Origin: an uncultured Megasphaera sp.
GTDB taxonomy: Bacteria > Bacillota > Negativicutes > Veillonellales > Megasphaeraceae
Assembly: GCA_900540735.1 (NCBI GenBank)
Contig: UQHB01000013.1
Span: 1 to 63,332, forward strand
Direction of reading: 5' to 3'
DNA length: 63,332 nucleotides
Part shown: piece by piece, positions 8,973-16,372 of the stretch
Layout of the letters: every line of letters starts with the position of its first letter
How positions within the stretch are numbered: the stretch's first letter is position 1
Notes under the pieces: model-generated
The model's database searches: none
What the model saw: the letters and a program-made list of their open reading frames with translations, nothing else
Told to the model about the DNA's origin: nothing
Program-made: the position numbers and the translations under genes

Positions 8973-11582
8973 CTATCGGCCTTGGTGATAGCCGTTTTTC
9001 AAATACGCCGATAAGGGCACGGGAATAAATTTGGCCGGGTCCCCATCAGGACGCTGGTCGTTCATGGTCATCAGTATATCCAGGGCAATTGGCGTATAGA
9101 GAGAGCCGTCGCTCATGTGCATGATCAGGACTGCCCCCTTAATGACGTGGCCATGGTCATCAAAAATGCCGGCCTGAATGTCTTCAATCATCGCCTGCAA
9201 ACTAGGCTGTTCATAGTCATGTGTACTATACGAGCCAGAGACGATATAGTCATATCCCGTATCGTATAAGACCCGGAAGCCGGCCTTGCTGGCCGTCAAC
9301 GTCGGCGGTCGGAAAAAGGGCTTATACGCCGGAGACCCGTCGGGACTACGGAGGCCCTGCGTAATGTCCCGCAACTTAGCCGCCGCTGTCCCGTAATCAA
9401 CGAGATATTGAGTATAGGCTTTGGGATAAGCTGTGCCGTCCATGGGGCGATGCTGGTCACTATGCGAGGCCAGGTCATGGCCTTCAGCCGCAATGGCCCG
9501 GACGATATTGGGATTGTGCATGACATTGTGGGTCAAAACAAAGAAGGTCCCTTTTGCGTGATGTTTGCGGAAGACGTAGAGCAAATGATTAATCGCCGCG
9601 TCGTTGCCAAAATCATCGAACGTAAAGAAGACGACAGGCTGGTCCGTGTGAATGAGGCCCGTCAAATCGCGATACCGTTTTTCTTCGACAGAAAAGCCAA
9701 ACATGTTATCGTCTTCGACGGCTTTGTTGCCAATATAGCGGTCGTAAATAAAATCGTTAAATGAAAGATTGCGGCTGACTTTGTAAGCTGTCCCGTCTGT
9801 CGGGTAGGCTTTCGTCGTGTCAATAGTATAGAGCTTGTCACGCTGGCTCAATATATCGCCTATAGACGTAATGCGGTAAGCCGAGTCGTTATAAGGATTC
9901 GTCGCCGGGTCATCGTAGAAAGAATGATAAGCAATGTTGTCGATTTTATGGCGTTTTACTAAATCCATAACCTTGACAGCTAAGGAATCGTCATCGTAGT
10001 AGTCGAGGCGGAAATAGACAATCCAGCCGCGGCCGACAGAATAGGTAAATTTCCCAAACCGTTCTTGCATCACTGCGTCAGCGTCGGTATAGTGTTGTTG
10101 CTTGGAGCTGACAATATTGACGGTCGGCGCGTAGAGGGTCAGGCCCAAATCATGGGCGGCCCGCTGGGTATCAGCAGTTAGTTTGCCCCAGGGCTGCATG
10201 GCCAGATTGGTCGTCACGCCCAAGCATTGTAACTGGTTTTTGACGTACGTCAGCTCTTGTTTCGTCGACTCGTAGTTGCTGTTCTTTAAGGAGCGAATAC
10301 CAATGGCCACTTCGTTACCGCTGTGGATAATGTCTTTGACCAGTTTGGGATTCGTTTTGATTTCGTTAGCCATGACAAAGAAGGTACCGCGCGCCTTGTT
10401 TTGCTGTAAATAGTCTAAGGTCTCGTGGACGACTTGCGGTTTGGTCAGGCCTGCAAAAGCAAAGGCTACGGCCGGTTCGGTAGTGTAAATCATTTTGGGC
10501 GGTGCCGGCATGGTTGTGGTGACCGGAGTCACAGGAACTACCGGAGCTTCTGGTTTGCCTTCAGTAGGAGGCGTGACCACAGTCGGCACTTGCGGTTCCG
10601 CCGCATAGGCTACGGGCACGAAGGCAGCGCTGAGACGCCGCAAGACCTGCTGTGCTAAGGCTACAGGCTGAGACGGCGCAGCTGGCGTGTCGGCCCGTTT
10701 GATTTGCCGCAAATCAGTGAGCTTTAATGACGGAACTTGCCTCCGAGCCAAAGCTTTCAACAGTCGTTCCGTGACGACGACGAGGTCTTCATGAGATGAC
10801 GCGTCTATGGTCCGCAGTTTGAGATTTGGCTGTTTATCTTTCGCCGGCTTTTCGTCAGTCTTGCCGCTTTCATAGACAATGGTATTAACCGGCGTATTGA
10901 CGACGAGAGAGACAATAGACCCTTGCGGTAGCGACGCCACAAAGGCATCGGCCGCGGCATCGCTCGTCAAGGCATCGCGGTTGACATAGACATCGGTTTT
11001 CACTGCCGACTGGAGACCTGCGGCGGCGGCCGTTTCTAAAAGCGGCACCACGTAGGACGCGTTCGGCCCTTTAAAGGCTGTGGGCGTCGTATCCGTCAAA
11101 GTCGACAAAACCTTCTGTGTCTGGACGAGCTGCCGCAACGCCGCATCTTGAGGCAGTGTTTCCAGTTTTGTCACACCGCTATAAGTATAGTTTTCAATGG
11201 TAATGTGTTTATTTTTCTTCAGCGTCAGTACTGTATCTTTGTCGCCGGCGGCATTAGACCCTTCGACGAAAAAGACTGCATCCCGGTCATAGGTCGTCAG
11301 TAAATCGCTGAGTTTCGCCGCCACTGCCGGTTCGGGTAGGCCGTCAAAGGTCAGGACGATGCCTGGTTTAGCCGGATTCCGCGTAGAGACCGTTGCCGGC
11401 GTAACGCCTTGTTGGAGTTTTGTTTCAGCCGTCTTGATTTCGTCTGTCGCCGCGTAGGCATTGCCCAAATCGGGAATATCGTCGTAGGCTTCCGTTTTGC
11501 CGCCTAAATACCAAAAGTAGTACAACACGGCGCCAATCAGGATGACTACGCCGGCAATGACATATTTCGTTTTAATGCGCAC
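8973..11582 (-). CDS. Triple NodB-domain polysaccharide deacetylase, membrane-anchored
   Basis: An 869-residue protein with an N-terminal signal anchor (about 8-26) and three NodB-like segments. Segment 1 starts near PGIVLTFDGL and segment 2 near PAVAFAFAGL; both keep the strand pattern and RGTFFV/DAVFFV-like second strand but lack the DD and HxxxH metal ligands. Segment 3, near VVFFTFDDF, has the full set, with TFDD and HSDQH after KGTFFVLTHN. Only the last copy should deacetylate N- or O-acetyl groups. A Pro/Val/Thr-rich linker (about 300-370) separates segments 1 and 2. The start is GTG behind GAGGGG. In the operon it would modify the polymer made by the adjacent synthase, in the periplasm. 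Confidence 0.85.
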   Translation of the reverse strand: MRIKTKYVIAGVVILIGAVLYYFWYLGGKTEAYDDIPDLGNAYAATDEIKTAETKLQQGVTPATVSTRNPAKPGIVLTFDGLPEPAVAAKLSDLLTTYDRDAVFFVEGSNAAGDKDTVLTLKKNKHITIENYTYSGVTKLETLPQDAALRQLVQTQKVLSTLTDTTPTAFKGPNASYVVPLLETAAAAGLQSAVKTDVYVNRDALTSDAAADAFVASLPQGSIVSLVVNTPVNTIVYESGKTDEKPAKDKQPNLKLRTIDASSHEDLVVVTERLLKALARRQVPSLKLTDLRQIKRADTPAAPSQPVALAQQVLRRLSAAFVPVAYAAEPQVPTVVTPPTEGKPEAPVVPVTPVTTTMPAPPKMIYTTEPAVAFAFAGLTKPQVVHETLDYLQQNKARGTFFVMANEIKTNPKLVKDIIHSGNEVAIGIRSLKNSNYESTKQELTYVKNQLQCLGVTTNLAMQPWGKLTADTQRAAHDLGLTLYAPTVNIVSSKQQHYTDADAVMQERFGKFTYSVGRGWIVYFRLDYYDDDSLAVKVMDLVKRHKIDNIAYHSFYDDPATNPYNDSAYRITSIGDILSQRDKLYTIDTTKAYPTDGTAYKVSRNLSFNDFIYDRYIGNKAVEDDNMFGFSVEEKRYRDLTGLIHTDQPVVFFTFDDFGNDAAINHLLYVFRKHHAKGTFFVLTHNVMHNPNIVRAIAAEGHDLASHSDQHRPMDGTAYPKAYTQYLVDYGTAAAKLRDITQGLRSPDGSPAYKPFFRPPTLTASKAGFRVLYDTGYDYIVSGSYSTHDYEQPSLQAMIEDIQAGIFDDHGHVIKGAVLIMHMSDGSLYTPIALDILMTMNDQRPDGDPAKFIPVPLSAYLKNGYHQGR

Positions 11583-11603
11583 CCTTTGTCCCCTCTCTTT
11601 TCC

Positions 11604-13211
11604 TTAAAAGCCCCATGTCAATTCAGTCCACAAGGTCCGGCCGTCTTCGTCCGTCGTCTTATTGGTCAAGTCAAAATACTGTAGACTAAAGAGCAGGTTT
11701 TCCCGTAACGTATAGTAAAACATAGCACCCCAACCAGAGAAGCCATCCATATAGCTGCCGAGGCCGTTCATGGTGTGATTGATGTAAGTCCGGCCAGCTT
11801 GGTTATAGTATTTCAGGTCAAACTCGTACGTATGGGGAATCCAGGACATATTTTTCCCGTACCGCGCCGACAAGACATAGCCATCTTTCGCGCCGCTGCC
11901 GTCGGCTTGGTCCGCCGCCAGATACATGCCGCCTAAGGTATAGTTGCCAATGTAATAGTTCAGGCCCGCGGCATAGATGCCCGTAGGCTGGCCGTAATTA
12001 TCCCAGTGGTAGTACCCAACCATGTAATCATACTGGCGGTGACGCCGCCAGGCTTCGAGAAACTGCATGGATTCCGTGTCATTCACCTTGCCGACTCCGG
12101 CTGTGGCCGTGACCTCGGGAGTGACGTCGGATTCGGCTTTGACGCCATGAAAATCAGAATCCAGAACATTGCCGTCGCCTAAAAAGGCATAGGGCTTACC
12201 GATTTCCAAGGTCACGGGAATCTGGTGCCAGTTATATTTCCCGACAGCATAGAGACGGCTCAATGTGACGTCGCCGTCATTGTTATCATGGCCCAAAGCC
12301 TCGTCAGCGGCATGGGAAATATGACTCTTATCGCTTTCGACCATGCCGACGAGAGACCAATTATCACTAATTTTCTTTTCCCCATAGAGGCGGAGCCGCC
12401 AGCGGTTGTCACGCCACGTGTAGCGAGGATCGCCAGTGTTGTGGGCCACGCTGTAACGGGCTTCGCCATGGATTTGCCAATCCCAGGCACCCGGTTCGAC
12501 CGGGACTGTCGCCTTTGCTTCGGCCGTACTGCCATAGCCCAGGGCTTCTGCTTCCGGTAAAAATTCCTGTAAAAGTGCTTGCGTAGCGTCTGTGGCGGCA
12601 GGCGAATAGGTTTTGCCCGCCGCGTCCGGTACGTAGTGAGCTAAACGGTTATAGCTCCGCGCCGTCAGGACAGCCCCTTCCCAGCGGTTGAGATGGTCCA
12701 TAGCACTCCCCGTGTCAGGAGCGAGTAGGTGTTCTTTGTCCAACGTCTGGAAGTGACTATAGGTCGTATCCGGAGCCTTTTCGTTAAAGGCTTTGAGCAT
12801 GTCCCGATGTTCCTGTTCCTTATGCGTCCCGGAAATGCCAGTACCTGTCCCCAATGACGCTCCCGGCCGTAAAGGCGGCGGCACTGGCGCCAGCACTGCC
12901 GTTCCCAGTGACGTCCCGACGGTGGTTGGTGAATTGACGGGTGGTATGGTGCTTTCCGTGGGCGTGCCGATATTAATCGTCGCCCCTGCGGCCAAAGCAT
13001 CTTTCCCCAAGACCAGGACCACGCCTTTCTCGGCCTTGACGGGTTTATCGCCGCCGACTTGGATGATCACGAGGCCTTTTTCCAGCATGGCCTGGTCAAT
13101 ATTAATGACTACTCCCTGCGCGCTCTGACCCAGGACGCCTTGTGGTATAATAGTCAGACTGCACAACGCCAGCACAGCCCGAATTGCGGCTAAGCTTCGC
13201 TGTTCTTTCAT
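11604..13211 (-). CDS. Outer-membrane beta-barrel protein, candidate exopolysaccharide porin
   Basis: A 535-residue protein with a Sec signal peptide (cleavage near residue 28, after VLG). An N-terminal region of short beta repeats and Pro/Gly/Thr-rich low complexity extends to about residue 130. A helical-looking section follows, and from ~245 alternating aromatic/polar strands are typical of a barrel. The final residues LTWGF end in Phe, the C-terminal signature of outer-membrane barrels recognised by the Bam complex. No family name is recognisable. Its place in the operon between the dehydrogenase and a deacetylase suggests the exit pore, in the position of AlgE or PgaA in Proteobacterial systems. 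That role is inference from context; localisation is well supported. Confidence 0.75.
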   Translation of the reverse strand: MKEQRSLAAIRAVLALCSLTIIPQGVLGQSAQGVVINIDQAMLEKGLVIIQVGGDKPVKAEKGVVLVLGKDALAAGATINIGTPTESTIPPVNSPTTVGTSLGTAVLAPVPPPLRPGASLGTGTGISGTHKEQEHRDMLKAFNEKAPDTTYSHFQTLDKEHLLAPDTGSAMDHLNRWEGAVLTARSYNRLAHYVPDAAGKTYSPAATDATQALLQEFLPEAEALGYGSTAEAKATVPVEPGAWDWQIHGEARYSVAHNTGDPRYTWRDNRWRLRLYGEKKISDNWSLVGMVESDKSHISHAADEALGHDNNDGDVTLSRLYAVGKYNWHQIPVTLEIGKPYAFLGDGNVLDSDFHGVKAESDVTPEVTATAGVGKVNDTESMQFLEAWRRHRQYDYMVGYYHWDNYGQPTGIYAAGLNYYIGNYTLGGMYLAADQADGSGAKDGYVLSARYGKNMSWIPHTYEFDLKYYNQAGRTYINHTMNGLGSYMDGFSGWGAMFYYTLRENLLFSLQYFDLTNKTTDEDGRTLWTELTWGF

Positions 13212-13229
13212 GTATTTCGCCTCTCCTTT

Positions 13230-14558
13230 TTATAAGCCCCAGTATGCCAGGCCAGCCGCTTCAACAGCATCCTTGTCATACATGTTTTTAATATCAATGA
13301 CGACGCTCTTATTTTGCGGATACGATTCGCTCGTAAAAGCCTGCAAAGTCTTCGTGCCATAAGCTTTAAAAGCATCGTGTTCGACGGCAAAAATCAAGGC
13401 ATCCGCATCGTGAATATCCTGGACAGATTCATAAGGCATTGTCGTTAAGCCGTACTCATCTTGTAACACGCCCCTGTCTGCATACGGGTCGATAATCGTA
13501 ATATCGAGGCCATAGGACTGCAAGAGATGAATAATATCCATCGCTCTGGAATTGCGTAAATCAGGACAATTTTCCTTAAAGGTTACGCCAAAGAAATAAA
13601 TTTTATCATTCTTCATAGAATGTTTTTCGACAATCATCTTATTTAAAATAACATCGACAATAAACCGCGACATATGGTCGTTGATTTGCCGCGCCGTCGT
13701 GACAAGCTGACTGCCTGTACGATTTAAATTGGCTTTGTAAATGAGATAATATGGATCCACACCGATGCAGTGGCCGCCGACGAGGCCCGGACGGAAGCCT
13801 AAGGCATTCCACTTCGTATTCATGGCCTCTACGACTTCTGCTGTGGAAACGCCCATAGCATTAAAAATCATAGCCGCTTCATTCATGAGGGCAATGTTAA
13901 TATCACGCTGCGTATTTTCTAAGAGTTTTGCCGCTTCGGCAACTTTAATCGAATTTGCTTTATGGATGTGTTCTACAGCAAGGCCATACATTTTGGCCAA
14001 TTCATCACAAACGTCGCGATTCATGCCAGATACGATTTTACAAATATTTTCTAGACGATGTACCTTGTCGCCGGGATTAATCCGTTCTGGTGAATAACCA
14101 ATAAAGAAATCTTTCCCACAGACTTTGCCCGATGCCTTTTCAATCTCTGGCACGCATAACTCTTCAGTCACGCCAGGATAAACCGTCGATTCGTAGACGA
14201 CAATAGCTCCGTCTTTGAGATACTTGCCAATGGTTTCGCTCGCTTTGCGGACAAACTCTAAATCCGGCGTATGGTCAGGATTAATCGGCGTCGGTACGGC
14301 GACAATAATAAAATCACCTAAGGCAATATCTGCCGGGTCTATCGTAAAGCGTACTTTGCTCTGTCGGAGCCGTTCATTGCCTACTTCTTCTGTCGGGTCA
14401 ATACCGGATTGTAATAAATCCACTTTCGCCTGGCTCGCATCATAGCCAATGACCGATACCTTTTCAGCTAAAGCCACGGCTAAAGGTAAGCCCACATAGC
14501 CCATCCCCATAACAACAATATGCCCATTTCCTGCTACAACCTGATTAAATGTCTCCAT
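13230..14558 (-). CDS. Nucleotide-sugar 6-dehydrogenase (UDP-HexNAc/UDP-glucose dehydrogenase family, TviB/WbpO-like)
   Basis: A 442-residue NAD-dependent enzyme that oxidises the C6 hydroxyl of a nucleotide sugar to a carboxylate in two steps. It shows the Rossmann motif GMGYVGLPLAVALAEK, the YESTVYPG segment and the catalytic-Cys motif GGHCIGVDPYYL, then FGVTFKENCPDLRNS in the C-terminal UDP-binding domain. The GGHCIGVDPYYL form is typical of the TviB/WbpO group acting on UDP-HexNAc, but UDP-glucose cannot be excluded. It is the first gene of the operon, so the polymer probably contains a uronic acid, as alginate and hyaluronan do. Shine-Dalgarno GGGAG lies upstream. Leader control elements lie immediately 5'. 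Confidence 0.92.
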   Translation of the reverse strand: METFNQVVAGNGHIVVMGMGYVGLPLAVALAEKVSVIGYDASQAKVDLLQSGIDPTEEVGNERLRQSKVRFTIDPADIALGDFIIVAVPTPINPDHTPDLEFVRKASETIGKYLKDGAIVVYESTVYPGVTEELCVPEIEKASGKVCGKDFFIGYSPERINPGDKVHRLENICKIVSGMNRDVCDELAKMYGLAVEHIHKANSIKVAEAAKLLENTQRDINIALMNEAAMIFNAMGVSTAEVVEAMNTKWNALGFRPGLVGGHCIGVDPYYLIYKANLNRTGSQLVTTARQINDHMSRFIVDVILNKMIVEKHSMKNDKIYFFGVTFKENCPDLRNSRAMDIIHLLQSYGLDITIIDPYADRGVLQDEYGLTTMPYESVQDIHDADALIFAVEHDAFKAYGTKTLQAFTSESYPQNKSVVIDIKNMYDKDAVEAAGLAYWGL

Positions 14559-14591
14559 CTATGTTCACTCCCACTGTATGATGATATAAAA

Positions 14592-14651
14592 AAATACGCA
14601 CTACAGAAAAGACAGTATGTCGGTCATACTGCCTTTTCTGTAGTGCGTATC
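14592..14651 (-). terminator. Long leader hairpin with U-run upstream of the polysaccharide operon
   Basis: A ~26-bp nearly perfect stem (ATACGCACTACAGAAAAG plus CAGTATG on one side) closes a five-base loop, TCGGT. On the minus strand it is followed by TTTTTTT, giving a textbook intrinsic terminator only ~34 bp before the operon's first ATG. The remnant LOG gene upstream already has its own terminator at ~14904-14937. This hairpin therefore probably lies in the operon's own leader and acts as an attenuator needing antitermination. If no promoter lies between the two, it is a plain terminator. Confidence 0.7.
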
Positions 14652-14896
14652 TTACTTGCGTTTACAAAAGATAAGAAGATATAGCTGTACTGAAGAAAAG
14701 TATAATTTACCCCCCCCGTTGTATTTTTATTCATTTTAAATACAATAGCTCCTTGTCTTATCATGAGTATATTCATCCTTATACGATTATTTTTTATCTT
14801 TGCTACATCATATATTTATATTTTAAATTGATTATATCACATGGGAGTATAACTAGCCAGTCCTTTTTTTCTATCATAACCATCATATATAGGGAG
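14652..14896 (-). promoter_or_regulatory. AT-rich promoter/leader region of the polysaccharide operon with C8 tract and inverted repeat
   Basis: This stretch holds no gene. It contains a run of eight C (14710-14717; G8 on the transcribed strand) followed at once by the inverted repeat TTGTATTT / AAATACAA (14719-14726 and 14738-14745). On the minus strand TATACT lies just downstream of G8 and TATAAT near 14831-14836; neither has a good -35, so the start site is unresolved. I saw no GEMM-type c-di-GMP riboswitch motif. Length variation of the G8 tract could alter promoter spacing or leader folding. Confidence 0.5.
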
Positions 14897-15128
14897 ATGA
14901 CAAAAAAATACTGCCAGCCCAAAAGGCCAGCAGTATGTGCAACTTACCGTGCTAAAATCTGCTCAATTTCGTGGAGCGACGTGACGAACCGTGCCTTGTC
15001 ACGGCCATTTTCATTGAGGAAGCCTGCGTCGACCATATGGTCAAACATCTTTTCCAAATAATCGTAGCAGCTGTTGATGTTATATAAAATGCAAGGCTTG
15101 CCGTGACGACCGAGGCGCGCCGCCGAAA
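14897..15128. repeat. 232-bp direct repeat, right copy
   Basis: Copy of bases 1-232 with three mismatches. It carries the LOG terminator and the last ~60 codons of the LOG reading frame. Homology stops abruptly at 15128, where GCCGAAA continues into unrelated sequence, as expected at a recombination or insertion junction. Confidence 0.95.
14944..15128 (-). pseudogene. 3' remnant of a LOG-family gene
   Basis: The last ~60 codons match the intact LOG gene at 48-581 almost perfectly, including the terminal EIEQILAR, but the catalytic YGGG and PGGPGTLEE motifs are absent. The frame continues a further 17 codons into unrelated DNA up to 15180, where an ATG occurs by chance. It retains the intrinsic terminator (about 14904-14937), which may insulate the polysaccharide operon from upstream transcription. 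Confidence 0.9.
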
Positions 15129-15195
15129 GAGTACCAAATTCTTTGTATCCTAGGCAATTATGACTATCCCTTTTTGGCAATTTTTCTTACTTGCT

Positions 15196-15402
15196 CTATT
15201 CCTCACAAAAGATAAAATGCCATTCATTATACGTTTTGCCTCCTTCTTCCGTTATATACCATATGCTTGGACGCTCGAAGGCATCCCATTGACCGTCTCC
15301 CTCCTGGATTCGTAACAACATTAGCCATGGCCAGTAATTGTTCTCACTCAACCTCTTTCCCCAGAATGGCAGGCGGAGCCCACCGAACCTTCTAAGCTGC
15401 AC
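15196..15402 (-). CDS. Orphan 68-codon ORF, possibly a gene fragment
   Basis: No family recognised. The frame opens at a GTG immediately after an in-frame TAG and is rich in Trp, Arg and Gly. Codons such as AGA, AGG, GGA, ATA and CGA are frequent, unlike the CGT/CGC-rich neighbours, which suggests foreign or decaying DNA. No convincing Shine-Dalgarno is seen. It lies at the junction created by the LOG duplication, so a truncated remnant of a lost gene is as likely as a working one. Confidence 0.25.
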   Translation of the reverse strand: MQLRRFGGLRLPFWGKRLSENNYWPWLMLLRIQEGDGQWDAFERPSIWYITEEGGKTYNEWHFIFCEE

Positions 15403-15470
15403 CTACACGTCGATTGAAGTAACGACACCGGGGAGGAAGAAGATTTTCCTTTCAGCCATAAGATGTCGTA

Positions 15471-15533
15471 GTAGGGGGTATACTTTTTAAGCCGCATATC
15501 GAAGATCCTAAGGCGTAAAAGTATACCCCCTAC
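15471..15533 (+). repeat. Intergenic structured hairpin element, copy 1
   Basis: Perfect 13-bp arms (GTAGGGGGTATAC / GTATACCCCCTAC) enclose a conserved interior. The interior pairs TTTT with AAAA, GCC with GGC and ATC with GAT around a GAA triloop, with internal loops GCAT and CCTAA. The same interior occurs at 17950-18016 and 36909-36971 with different outer arms. Nearby inverted repeats (15422-15469, 15551-15569 and GAGGAAGAA/TTCTTCCTC at 15433-15441/15571-15579) extend the structure. Function unknown. Confidence 0.85.
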
Positions 15534-15640
15534 CTCGACTGCCTACACACCTACGCTGTAAAAGCATAGTTTCTTCCTCGCATAAAGGGAGCGCGTTTCT
15601 TTCTTTTCTTTTATTTCCTCCCTTACATAACGCGTTATGC

Positions 15641-16330
15641 CTAGCAAATCTTATTGCCATTAGCGGTCATTTTAAACTTCAGCCCCAGTATTTCTGCAGC
15701 CCGTTTGCACATGAGCGTACGCTGAAGAAAGATTTCAAAATAATCCATCATGGAGCAAATAGACTCATCCAACTCGATTTCTAAGCAAATCACTTTCTTA
15801 TGCGTATCGATTTTCAGCTTTGACGACTTGGCCGCGTAATTGACCTGGTCATGCTTGTCGAAGGTTTCGCGAATGGTGTTGCGCACTCGGTTACGCCGCA
15901 CATCTGTCTTATCGGCAAGAATAAGAGCTGCCGAAATTGGATCGACTGCTGTGCCGGTCTGTTCGTCGTGCTGGCCAATGGCTGTCGTAATGACGGCAAT
16001 ATCAGCTGGCGGAATCCCCCAATCCCTAAGGAGCTGAAAGGCCATTAACGCACCGCTGTGGGCATGGTCTACGCGGTTGACGCAGTTGCCCATGTCGTGC
16101 ATGTACCCAGCTACTTTGGCGAGCTCTACCATATGGTCGCTGTAGCCGAGATTCTTTAAAATTTTCCCTGCTGTAAAGGCTACCTTCGCAGCATGCCGTT
16201 TGGAGTGTTCCGTATAGCCAATGACACCTAAATAGGCGTTTCCTTGTTCAATATACATATTAATTTCATCAGAATGGATGACTAATTCATAGGTTAATTT
16301 CTGTTTCTTATGTTTTTTATTGGGAGTCAT
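15641..16330 (-). CDS. HD-domain phosphohydrolase family protein
   Basis: About 229 residues. It carries an HD metal-binding pattern: a His in HSKRHAAKV, then YMHDMGN, a His in VDHAHSG and QHDEQTG. HD proteins of this size act as metal-dependent phosphohydrolases on nucleotides or second messengers; the substrate here is unknown. The C-terminal part lacks a GYP signature, so it is not an HD-GYP c-di-GMP phosphodiesterase. An ATG at 16330 is a better start than the TTG two codons earlier, though no clear Shine-Dalgarno is visible for either. It lies 42 bp downstream of the PhoH gene and may be co-transcribed with it. Confidence 0.75.
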   Translation of the reverse strand: MTPNKKHKKQKLTYELVIHSDEINMYIEQGNAYLGVIGYTEHSKRHAAKVAFTAGKILKNLGYSDHMVELAKVAGYMHDMGNCVNRVDHAHSGALMAFQLLRDWGIPPADIAVITTAIGQHDEQTGTAVDPISAALILADKTDVRRNRVRNTIRETFDKHDQVNYAAKSSKLKIDTHKKVICLEIELDESICSMMDYFEIFLQRTLMCKRAAEILGLKFKMTANGNKIC

Positions 16331-16372
16331 ATACAATACAAGTCCATGGAAATGGCATGAACCTATCCTTTC

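Noticed and set aside
14652..14896. c-di-GMP riboswitch in the polysaccharide operon leader
   Set aside because: I looked for GEMM-I/II core motifs on the minus strand and saw none; the region is AT-rich with only the G8 tract, inverted repeat and terminator hairpin.
14944..15180. 78-codon ORF treated as a working gene
   Set aside because: Its C-terminal 60 codons are a duplicate of the LOG gene's 3' end and the first 17 are unrelated DNA; catalytic motifs are missing, so it is annotated as a remnant.
15641..16330. HD-domain protein as an HD-GYP c-di-GMP phosphodiesterase linked to the polysaccharide operon
   Set aside because: The HD residues are present but no GYP motif is seen, and the gene is separated from the operon by the duplication junction.
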